A stretch of 10,406 nucleotides of DNA from Wenzhouxiangella sp. (GTDB taxonomy: Bacteria; Pseudomonadota; Gammaproteobacteria; Xanthomonadales; Wenzhouxiangellaceae): assembly GCA_007119095.1 (NCBI GenBank), contig SKQI01000078.1, positions 1 to 10,406 on the forward strand, in the 5' to 3' direction. The position numbers and the translations under genes are program-made. The stretch's first letter is position 1. Each line of letters opens with the position of its first letter. Positions 1-5,404 of the stretch are shown in pieces. The notes beneath the pieces are model-generated. The model did no database searches and was not told the origin of the DNA. It saw only the letters and a program-made list of their open reading frames with translations.

Positions 1-142
1 CATCAGCCAGCTCCGCCCAGGTCGGCGCCAGACTCCCCACCCCCGCCGGACTCGGCAACACACGCAGCTCAGCCTGAACCGATGCACCCAGCAAGGAAAT
101 CCATGCAACAAAGACGGTCACTTGCCAACGAAATCCATTCAC
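1..142 (-). CDS. Secreted or envelope protein, N-terminal part only (runs off left edge)
   Basis: The minus strand is open from the left edge back to a GTG at 142 (an ATG lies in frame at 178). From the GTG it reads as a classic Sec signal peptide: a short polar start (NGFRWQ), a hydrophobic core (VTVFVAWISLLGASV) and a V-Q-A cleavage site before ELRVLP. The mature part visible in the window (about 23 residues, LPSPAGVGSLAPTWAELAD) matches no family I know. I prefer the GTG because a GAGAG stretch lies 8 bases upstream, whereas the ATG at 178 abuts the inverted repeat at 180-246 and has no ribosome site; starting there would also add a charged PRARAV segment before the signal. It is divergent from ybiI. 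Confidence is good that this is a real gene start; the function is unknown. Confidence 0.6.
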   Translation of the reverse strand, partial: MNGFRWQVTVFVAWISLLGASVQAELRVLPSPAGVGSLAPTWAELAD

Positions 143-179
143 AGCTCTTGCTCTCGGGGTTTGTGGAAGAAAAAACATG

Positions 180-246
180 GAAACCACCGAAAACACCGAA
201 AAACGCTTTTCAAACTTTCGGTGCCTTCGGTGTTTTCGGTGGTTTC
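180..246. repeat. 21-bp perfect inverted repeat made of 9-bp-phased heptamers
   Basis: Positions 180-200 and 226-246 are exact reverse complements (21 of 21), separated by 25 bases. The right side carries TTCGGTG three times, starting at 217, 226 and 235; the left side carries its complement CACCGAA twice, at 185 and 194. All spacings are 9 bases. It lies in the divergent spacer between the secreted-protein gene and ybiI. No other copy is evident in the window. It could be a dispersed palindromic element of the REP-like type, or a protein-binding array; the sequence alone does not decide. Confidence 0.75.
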
Positions 247-312
247 ATTTTCTTTTCAGCGAAAGGCTGATGCTACCAGAATGCCCGGACAGGGAAACCG
301 AAGGTACCGGCG

Positions 313-321
313 TGTGATAAT
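313..321 (+). promoter_or_regulatory. Possible extended -10 promoter for ybiI
   Basis: TGTGATAAT fits an extended -10 (TGn followed by a near-TATAAT hexamer), 43 bases upstream of the ybiI ATG. No convincing -35 box lies 17 bases upstream, so this is a weak call. Confidence 0.25.
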
Positions 322-364
322 CCCAAGACATGTCAAACAGCAGGCACTGCGACAGGAGTACAAC

Positions 365-631
365 ATGGCCGGTGGATGGGCGCGCGATGGCGCCGTTCAG
401 GATCAGATCGACAGCACCGTCGAAGCTGCCGTGGAACGAGCGCGGGCGAGCCTGCCCACAGGCAGCAGCCGGCGCGAATGCGAAGAGTGCGGCGATACCA
501 TTCCGGAAGCACGCCGTCAGGCAATACCCGGCGTGCGCCTTTGCGTGAGCTGCCAGCACGAGCTCGACGCGAAAGCCAGCCAGTCGGCCGGCTATAACCG
601 ACGCGGCAGCAAGGACAGCCAACTGAGATAG
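365..631 (+). CDS. ybiI: DksA/TraR-family C4 zinc-finger protein, YbiI-like
   Basis: This 88-aa protein resembles E. coli YbiI, which I recall as also 88 aa, over its whole length. It has an acidic/helical N-terminal half (MAGGWARDGAVQDQI, then STVEAAVERARASLP), a C4 zinc finger with CEEC (C39, C42) and CVSC (C60, C63) around the family signature IPEARRQAIPGVRLC, and the conserved tail GYNRRGSKDSQLR. Its zinc finger is the DksA type, but the long coiled coil by which DksA enters the RNA polymerase secondary channel is missing, so transcription control is inferred from the family rather than shown. The start is fixed by an AGGAG at 354-358, six bases before the ATG. The frame stays open upstream to 122, but that part only translates the inverted repeat. 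It is probably transcribed alone. Confidence 0.93.
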   Translation: MAGGWARDGAVQDQIDSTVEAAVERARASLPTGSSRRECEECGDTIPEARRQAIPGVRLCVSCQHELDAKASQSAGYNRRGSKDSQLR

Positions 632-667
632 TAAAGTGATCCCTCCGAACACTGCCTGACGTTTTTA

Positions 668-721
668 CTGGGAAACCCCTCCATGTTGCGACAACACAGG
701 AGGCTCAACTGACTTTCCCAG
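668..721 (+). promoter_or_regulatory. Nested hairpin in the leader of the DUF418 gene
   Basis: Three stacked inverted repeats share a centre: CTGGGAAA (668-675) with TTTCCCAG (714-721), CCTCC (678-682) with GGAGG (699-703), and TGTTG (684-688) with CAACA (692-696) around a CGA loop. As RNA this would form one long irregular hairpin. It hides a perfect AGGAGG (698-703) that has no start codon at a usable distance. Its 3' arm ends on the first G of the GGGAG (721-725) that serves the ATG at 732. It may act as a terminator for ybiI (no U tract follows) or as translational control of the next gene. Confidence 0.45.
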
Positions 722-731
722 GGAGCGGCCC

Positions 732-1961
732 ATGCAGATCAATAGCCATACTCGCCAGGAGACGATTGATATCCTGCGCGGAGTAGCGCTGGTACTGATC
801 CTGATCGTCCACTGCGCCTTTGATTTCACCGGCTGGGGCTGGACCGTGCTGGGTGATGAACAGACATTGTTGCCGCTGGCAACCCTGGACAAGCCGATCG
901 GCGAGTTGTTGAATCTGTTTCTTCGCGACAAGGCGCGAGCCATGTTCGCGATGATGTTCGGCGTGGCGTTCACGCTGCAGCTGGCGCGTTCGCAGCAGTC
1001 GGGAGAGTCCTTCGAACGCATGTTCATCAAACGCATGGCCATGCTGGCCGTGATCGGCGTGATTCACGGTCACCTGATCTACAGCTTCGAAATCCTGCGG
1101 CTGTACGCGATCGCAGGGCTGTTGATGCTGCTGCTTTGGCGACTGCCCAATCGGTCACTGCTGGCAACGGCCGGAGTCCTGGCCGTGCTCGGGCCGATCC
1201 TGTTCTATGGCATCGGCATGGCCCTGGGGCTGGACTTCTTCGGTGGCCGAGTCAGCCTGGAGGACATGTACGCCGGCTATACCTCCAGCTCGGTGCGCGA
1301 GCTGCTGGCGTTGACCCACCGCCTGGCCATGGGTCGCTACACGCCCGCGGACCTGATCTTCATGGGCATGCCCATCCTCGGCTGCTTCCTGCTCGGTCTC
1401 TGGCTGGCTCGCTGCGGCTGGCTGATGGACCCGACCGCTCATCGTCCAGCGCTGAGGCGGCTGATGGTGCGCGGCCTGGTGCCAGGGCTGGTGCTGCAGC
1501 TCGGTGCCTCCATTCTCTGGCGGCTGATGGACGAAAGCTCTCCGGCCTGGCATGGACCTGTGCTCGGCCTGGCTCACTTTGCCGCCGCGCCCTTGCTGGC
1601 GCTGGGCTATATCAGTGCCATCGCCCTGCTCTGCACCCATCCTGGCTGGCACCGCAAACTGGTCTGGCTGGCACCGGCCGGGCGGATGACGCTGACCAAC
1701 TACATCATGCAGTCGTTGTTTGCCTGGATGATTTTTTACGGTATTGGTCTGGGCCTGTATGGGCAGATCGGCCCGGCCATTGCCGTACCCATCGCCCTGC
1801 TGCTGGCCCTGTTCCAGATTCTGCTGTCGGCCTGGTGGCTGCAGCGCTACTACTCAGGGCCGCTGGAATGGCTGTGGCGCTGGGCAATCAAGGGCCAACG
1901 CCCGCGCTGGCAGCTATCCCCAGTCAGGCAGCCTAGCCTGGAGAAGCAAGAGAGTCATTAA
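732..1961 (+). CDS. DUF418 (YeiB-like) multi-pass membrane protein
   Basis: This 409-aa inner-membrane protein opens with the family's N-terminal signature (ETIDILRGVALVLILIVH, residues 10-27). It has about nine or ten hydrophobic helices and closes with the DUF418 domain: GRMTLTNYIMQS (317-328), FYGIGLGLYGQIG (335-347), a long helix at 350-370 and GPLEWLWR (376-383). Length is normal for the family. DUF418 proteins are distantly related to membrane acyltransferases and are often suspected to handle or transport cell-envelope or small-molecule substrates, but no reaction is established for this protein. The GGGAG at 721-725 stands six bases before the ATG. The last eight residues (SLEKQESH) lie outside the domain and are encoded by a sequence repeated at the end of the DUF3137-like frame, 1020 bases downstream. 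It is the first gene of a same-strand cluster of membrane proteins. Confidence 0.88.
   Translation: MQINSHTRQETIDILRGVALVLILIVHCAFDFTGWGWTVLGDEQTLLPLATLDKPIGELLNLFLRDKARAMFAMMFGVAFTLQLARSQQSGESFERMFIKRMAMLAVIGVIHGHLIYSFEILRLYAIAGLLMLLLWRLPNRSLLATAGVLAVLGPILFYGIGMALGLDFFGGRVSLEDMYAGYTSSSVRELLALTHRLAMGRYTPADLIFMGMPILGCFLLGLWLARCGWLMDPTAHRPALRRLMVRGLVPGLVLQLGASILWRLMDESSPAWHGPVLGLAHFAAAPLLALGYISAIALLCTHPGWHRKLVWLAPAGRMTLTNYIMQSLFAWMIFYGIGLGLYGQIGPAIAVPIALLLALFQILLSAWWLQRYYSGPLEWLWRWAIKGQRPRWQLSPVRQPSLEKQESH
1937..1955 (+). repeat. Direct repeat copy 1 (3' end of DUF418 gene)
   Basis: CCTGGAGAAGCAAGAGAGT encodes the LEKQES tail of the DUF418 protein. It matches 18 of 19 bases at 2957-2975, 1020 bases away, in the same reading phase. 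The two copies bracket the DUF6498/DUF3137 segment. Confidence 0.7.
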
Positions 1962-2026
1962 CAGTGCCGATTTGCAGTTGGGGCTGCACCCGCCAGACTG
2001 CCTCAGGCCCAAGGCGCCAGTGACCC

Positions 2027-2386
2027 ATGCGAACGGCATCTTCCGGCGGCTTCGGTCGCACAGTCAGCCTCTCGAGCATCGCCCTGCTGCTGGCCAACCT
2101 GGCCTCACTGGCCGCCGCAGTCTTCTTCGACTGGTCGGTGTTCGAGCTGCTAATGCTGTTCTGGGCCGAGACGGTCCTGATCGGCCTGTTGGTCGTGCTG
2201 CGTCTCGGGACCATGGGAGTGCGGCGCAAGCTGCCCTGGATGCCCTCTCTGATCCTCGGCTTTCTGCCGTTCTTTACCGCTTTCATCTCGGCGCATCTGG
2301 TCTTTCTCCTCGGCCTCTTCAAGCCGGAGGACGGCGACTGGCTCACGCCCACCCTGGCGCTGCCGCTACCGCGGGCTGGGCTTTGA
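2027..2386 (+). CDS. DUF6498-like membrane protein, short (truncated or frameshifted)
   Basis: The 119-aa product has three clear hydrophobic helices (about residues 14-33, 38-60 and 73-98). The middle one carries ELLMLFWAETVLIGLLVVLRL, close to the W-x-E-x-x-x-I-G-L pattern I associate with DUF6498; the third ends in a HLVFLLGLF like that family's H-x-x-F segment. Family members are usually about twice as long with more helices, so this frame stops early. After residue 98 it goes straight into a proline-rich stretch (LTPTLALPLPRAGL) and the stop. An in-frame TGA two codons before the ATG at 2027 makes this the first possible ATG; the ribosome site is weak. The stop reads CTT-TGA, and the +1 frame right after it codes for a DUF3137-like domain, so this is either half of a frameshifted gene or a truncated remnant. 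Function is unknown. Confidence 0.6.
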   Translation: MRTASSGGFGRTVSLSSIALLLANLASLAAAVFFDWSVFELLMLFWAETVLIGLLVVLRLGTMGVRRKLPWMPSLILGFLPFFTAFISAHLVFLLGLFKPEDGDWLTPTLALPLPRAGL

Positions 2387-2387
2387 A
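2381..2387 (+). other. Candidate +1 frameshift site (CTT-TGA-A)
   Basis: The DUF6498-like frame ends CCG CGG GCT GGG CTT TGA. CTT followed directly by TGA is the slip motif of the release-factor-2 gene prfB, where the CUU tRNA moves one base to UUU. Here the same slip gives CTT then GAA at 2385, exactly the frame of the DUF3137-like domain, and would make a 316-aa protein (119 + 197). The G-rich GCGGGCTGGG just upstream is a poor match to the prfB AGGGGG stimulator, and the base after TGA is A, not the C that favours slippage. A plain mutation or a deletion junction is at least as likely. Confidence 0.3.
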
Positions 2388-2978
2388 TTTGTTGATGCCG
2401 AGGCGTACTTCAAGCCCGGCAGGTTCTTCAATCGCAACACCCATCATTTTGAAGGCCTGCTGTGCCGGATCCAGCTGCCGATGGTCGTCGAGCGACCAAT
2501 CCTGATCATGCCGAAGCGCCGCTTGATCCGGCACAACGACACCAGCCGGCTGGTCAGGATCCAGCTCGATGACGCAGCATTCGACGACCGCTTCGAGGTT
2601 TACATTCAACCCGATGCTGCGGATGATGCGGCTGTGGTTGCTGCCCTGTTGAGCCCGGAGTCCAGGCAGGCCGTGCTCGAACTGACCCACACCGGGGGCA
2701 AGCTCGATGGCCTGGGCCGCATGAGTTTCGCACTGGCCCAGGACAGCCTGTATCTGGTCGCCTGGCGCTTCAGCTGGCAGACCTTGCCCGGTGGGACCGA
2801 GTACCAGGTGCTGAATTCGTTTCTGGGTCTGCCGCTGTATATCAAGCGCGACCCCGCACTTGAGCAACGGATCGCGAACCTGGCCGAGGACATCAGCGAG
2901 ATCCACAGGATCATGGACCGCTTGCCCTGGACCCGGCGGAAAGGCCAGGAGTCTGGCCTGGAGAAGCAAGGGAGTTAA
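2385..2978 (+). pseudogene. DUF3137-like domain, C-terminal part without its own start
   Basis: The frame from 2385 to the TAA at 2976-2978 codes for about 197 residues with DUF3137-type order: HHFEGLLCRIQLP (the F-x-G-L strand), ILIMPKR, DDAAFDDRFEVYIQPD with ADDAAVVAALLSPESRQAVLEL (the F-x-V-Y ... A ... L-L-T-P region), MSFALAQDSLYLVAW, and a final helix LAEDISEIHRIMDRLPW. The family's N-terminal membrane part is absent in this frame. The first in-frame ATG (2481) falls inside the domain, in QLPMVVERP, so a protein starting there would lack its first strands. I see no usable start or ribosome site near 2385. It is therefore either expressed by frameshift from the DUF6498-like frame or is a remnant. 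The tail (GLEKQGS) lies in the direct repeat shared with the DUF418 gene. Confidence 0.5.
2957..2975 (+). repeat. Direct repeat copy 2 (3' end of DUF3137-like frame)
   Basis: CCTGGAGAAGCAAGGGAGT differs by one base from 1937-1955, and similarity continues a few bases upstream (GTCTGG versus GCCTAG). It codes for LEKQGS just before the stop codon. Confidence 0.7.
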
Positions 2979-3023
2979 GATTCAGGCTGCAGGCATTGCT
3001 GATGACCAGGGCCGGGAAGCTTC

Positions 3024-3569
3024 ATGTCGAATCAAGCTGACAACTCAACGGGCAGGAAACGACCAGGCAGCTCGCTGACCGACTCCGCGTTGCCAGCCAA
3101 GCGCGAAAAAACGCTCCACGGTTGCTTCGTTTATCCCTTCTTTCTGTTTCACATGCTGGGCTTTGGCGGGTCAGGCTTTTTCCTGGCCTACGGTGAAGAA
3201 TCAACGGATCTGTTCTTTCTCTACATGCATGGCGGCTTTGCGATCCTGATCTACACGGTCTTCTACCTGGCCATCTTCGGGTTCGACGAAGTCAAGTGGA
3301 TGTTCATCAATGCAGGTCTGGGCCTGTTCGGCATCTATGCCCAGATCGACCTGCTGCTGGCCATGTTCGGCAAGCGCGCCGGCGACTTTCCGGTCGCCGT
3401 CCATGTCATTCCCTTTCTCTACTATGTGCTCTACACCTTCCTGCTCTACCAGATGGTCATCGACATGAGCCGGGCCCGCAACAACCCGGCCAGGCGACGC
3501 AAGGTGGAGCTGGTCTATGTGCTCATTTCACTACTGGTTTACGGCGCTATCTGGACGCTGAGCCACTGA
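3024..3569 (+). CDS. Unrecognised 181-aa membrane protein
   Basis: I do not recognise the family. The first 30 or so residues are polar and basic (MSNQADNSTGRKRPGSS), followed by four or five hydrophobic helices at about residues 33-56, 64-86, 92-115, 124-147 and 162-179. A basic stretch (RARNNPARRRK, 150-160) between the last two suggests that this loop is cytoplasmic. Aromatic and histidine residues cluster at helix ends (LHGCFVYPFFLFHML, FFLYMHGGF, VAVHVIPFLYYVLY). The ATG follows GGGAAGC, a modest ribosome site, 45 bases after the DUF3137-like stop, so it is probably the last gene of the membrane cluster. Its TGA lies inside a palindrome shared with the stop of the opposite gene. Coding looks genuine: the frame is full-length and opposite-frame alternatives are low-complexity. 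Confidence 0.7.
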   Translation: MSNQADNSTGRKRPGSSLTDSALPAKREKTLHGCFVYPFFLFHMLGFGGSGFFLAYGEESTDLFFLYMHGGFAILIYTVFYLAIFGFDEVKWMFINAGLGLFGIYAQIDLLLAMFGKRAGDFPVAVHVIPFLYYVLYTFLLYQMVIDMSRARNNPARRRKVELVYVLISLLVYGAIWTLSH

Positions 3570-3580
3570 CTCTCAGTCAG
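3566..3580. terminator. Small palindrome carrying the stop codons of both convergent genes
   Basis: CTGACT (3566-3571) and AGTCAG (3575-3580) form a 6-bp stem with a 3-base loop. The plus-strand TGA is 3567-3569 and the minus-strand TGA is read from 3573-3575. There is no T tract on either side, so a true bidirectional terminator is only a suggestion. Confidence 0.35.
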
Positions 3581-5084
3581 ACGTCGACAGCGGCCTGCAG
3601 CCGCCGGTCGGATTCTCGAAACGATCGCAGAACAGGCTGTCCATGACCGGAATCCAGTGCTGACCGCAGCCGTCAAGCTCGGAGTCGGCAAGACAGGTTT
3701 CCATGCTCGGCGCGGCACGGGTGGTATCGCCGATGCTGGCAGTCAGGGGCACTTCGAGGGCCCCCGGCCAGGCGATATCGAACAGCAGTCGCAGCTGCCC
3801 GATCACGCCAACCCCGAATCCGGCCGCCGTGCTGCACTGAATGCTCTGGCCGGTGGCGGGGTCACCGCTGGCCTCGCAGGTGGCTGCGGGAATGGCGTTG
3901 CTGACACCGGTATAGCTGAAGCCGGGCGGCGCTTCAAAGCTCAGCGCCAGGGCACCGGCATTGCCTTCGCCAATGTTGGTAAAGCGCGCCAGCACCGATC
4001 CGGAATCACCAGGGCGGAAGGTCTCCGGCGTGTGACTGAAATCGGTGTAAACCATCTGCGCCCTGTCCGGCTCGGCGGTGATGATGCCGCCATACACGCT
4101 GCAACCGATCGGCGCATCGTCTTCGAGGCATTCAGCGAAATCCTCGGGCCAGGGCTGGTAGGCATGGCCAATGGTGCCGATGATAGTCAACGGACCGGGC
4201 ACTTCAACATCTTCGGTCACGGTAAAGAACAGGTTGATGACCGAGGTCTGCGGATTCATGCCGTCAAAAAAGGACGGCGTGGTGCAGGAAGCGATCGTAC
4301 CGGCCGATCCAGCATCCTGATCGGTACAGGTCCAGACCACCTGGCCGGTGACGCCGGTGCGCACCAAGCCGGACGGGATAAGAAAGCGTGCAGTGATCGT
4401 GCCATGCATGGCATCGAAACCCACATTATTGAATGCGGCGCTGATCCGCTGCGAGGTCGCACCCACCAGCATGGGTTGGTTGAAATGCGACCATGAGGCC
4501 GGCGCGAAGGTGGTTTCCGAGCGCCGATGCGGCACGGTCCAGCGCGCGCACTGGGTGAGCGAAATCACATAGTTGAATTCCAGAGTGCCACCGCAAACCA
4601 GTGGATCAGGCAACGGGGCCTGGGCGTGTTCTAATGTGGCCTGTAGCATAGACTCGCCGGGCACCGGTAAATCTCCGGCCACGTTGACTCGCACTCGCAA
4701 ATACGAGCTCGACCAGATTGCAGCGCTTAAGAAACTCGTGTAGTTGCAGGTCACATCCTGACCGTCGGCGCTGCAGTTCCAGTTGGCTCCGGAATGGCCG
4801 ATGAAGCTTACCTCATCCGGCAAGGTCATGCGCACCATGAACGGGGACTGCACAGCACCGGTCTGGCCGCCATTGAGCAGGATGATCGAAAAGCCAATGT
4901 GCCCGGCATCCTGGGCACCGAGCCGGTAAGTATCAAAGCTCGCCGGCGGATACAACCGGAATTGGAACTGAGGCGTCACCGGATCCCCCGCCGTATCCGA
5001 CGTCGGCGCAACTTCGGCCAGCAGCGACTGGCTGCAAAACAAGAACGACAAAGCCAGGCTCTGGAACAATTTCGACGTCGGCAT
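3573..5084 (-). CDS. Secreted protein with DUF11-like repeats and F-C-D-x-F-E tail
   Basis: This 503-aa protein has a Sec signal peptide (MPTSKLFQSL, then ALSFLFCSQSLLA; cleavage after A23). The mature part consists of at least three beta-rich repeats of the DUF11/conserved-repeat kind, each with a Cys pair in the late strands: W-N-C104 to V-T-C113, W-T-C253 to A-S-C267, and A-T-C403 to I-Q-C417. Phrases such as VLARFTNIGEGNAGALALSFEAPPGFSYTG carry the pattern of asymmetric strands and a loss-of-function-tolerant linker typical of these adhesin-like stalk domains. More Cys residues (164, 179, 319, 328, 463, 473) suggest disulfides outside the cytoplasm. It ends DSLFCDRFE (482-490) plus C496, like a short tail I have seen on many secreted proteins of Xanthomonadales-like bacteria. 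The ATG at 5084 has GGGGAG eight bases upstream; the longer frame to 5108 lacks this. It is a single gene, convergent with the 181-aa gene. Role is probably surface or extracellular, partner unknown. Confidence 0.75.
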   Translation of the reverse strand: MPTSKLFQSLALSFLFCSQSLLAEVAPTSDTAGDPVTPQFQFRLYPPASFDTYRLGAQDAGHIGFSIILLNGGQTGAVQSPFMVRMTLPDEVSFIGHSGANWNCSADGQDVTCNYTSFLSAAIWSSSYLRVRVNVAGDLPVPGESMLQATLEHAQAPLPDPLVCGGTLEFNYVISLTQCARWTVPHRRSETTFAPASWSHFNQPMLVGATSQRISAAFNNVGFDAMHGTITARFLIPSGLVRTGVTGQVVWTCTDQDAGSAGTIASCTTPSFFDGMNPQTSVINLFFTVTEDVEVPGPLTIIGTIGHAYQPWPEDFAECLEDDAPIGCSVYGGIITAEPDRAQMVYTDFSHTPETFRPGDSGSVLARFTNIGEGNAGALALSFEAPPGFSYTGVSNAIPAATCEASGDPATGQSIQCSTAAGFGVGVIGQLRLLFDIAWPGALEVPLTASIGDTTRAAPSMETCLADSELDGCGQHWIPVMDSLFCDRFENPTGGCRPLSTSD

Positions 5085-5144
5085 GGCGGGCACTCCCCTT
5101 GGCAGCAATTCCGCGAAATGCTAGACGACGGAGTGTCTGAAGTC

Positions 5145-5164
5145 TCCCCCCTGTTTTGGGGGGA
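5145..5164. promoter_or_regulatory. TC6 / G6A hairpin in the leader of the secreted-protein gene
   Basis: TCCCCCC (5145-5151) and GGGGGGA (5158-5164) make a 7-bp stem around TGTTTT. It lies 60-80 bases upstream of the minus-strand ATG, so it would fall in that gene's leader RNA. It is followed on the minus strand by no T tract, which argues against a simple terminator. Confidence 0.45.
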
Positions 5165-5193
5165 TAAAAGCAGGTTGTGATTTCCCTCATTGA

Positions 5194-5208
5194 TTGACTG
5201 ATAGTCAA
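5194..5208. promoter_or_regulatory. TTGACT-GAT-AGTCAA palindrome, possible operator or shared -35
   Basis: This perfect 6+6 palindrome with a 3-base centre offers a near-consensus -35 (TTGACT) on both strands. Seventeen bases downstream on the plus strand is CAGCAT, and on the minus strand GGAAAT, each matching a -10 at only three positions. Its place midway between divergent genes fits a regulator site, but this is weak evidence. Confidence 0.3.
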
Positions 5209-5404
5209 ATTCCAATCAGCATCAAAGTCCATTACGTCCGAACCAAAGAAACTCGCCGAGATGCATGAAGAAAAGCTCACCACAAAGGCAGTACTGCAAC
5301 TGGCTTGATCGATAGCCCCAGCCCGCTGTCGCTTGCAATGGAAGCCGCTGTTGCCCTACTCTCAACAGACGAAATCTGACTCCATCAAGTTTCGGGGCGA
5401 AACC

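Larger units (their letters stand above)
5085..5404. other. Divergent spacer with two hairpins, no gene seen
   Basis: This is 320 bases between the starts of the secreted protein and the histidine kinase, so promoters for both should lie here. It is clearly more AT-rich than the flanking genes from about 5165 on. I see the C6/G6 hairpin at 5145-5164 and the TTGACT palindrome at 5194-5208 (listed separately), plus TGATTG (5191-5196) with CAATCA (5213-5218) as a competing pairing. The minus-strand frame across 4933-5283 has no family resemblance and is taken as chance. Confidence 0.6.

Noticed and set aside
122..364. N-terminal extension of ybiI
   Set aside because: It only translates the inverted repeat and spacer; the 88-aa form matches the YbiI length and has its own AGGAG.
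1136..1936. 266-aa plus-strand frame inside the DUF418 gene
   Set aside because: It is low-complexity and Arg/Ala/Pro-rich with no family features; the DUF418 frame explains this DNA.
1744..2505. 253-aa plus-strand frame bridging DUF418 and the DUF6498/DUF3137 segment
   Set aside because: It overlaps two recognisable frames, has no ribosome site, and its product is Arg/Ser/Pro-rich without domains.
3657..4496. 279-aa plus-strand open frame opposite the DUF11-like gene
   Set aside because: Its composition (Gly/Arg/Ala-rich, no domain) is that of an antisense shadow in GC-rich DNA; the minus strand has signal peptide, repeats and a ribosome site.
4933..5283. 116-aa minus-strand frame spanning the secreted-protein start and its leader
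   Set aside because: It overlaps the signal-peptide region in another frame and has no family resemblance or ribosome site.
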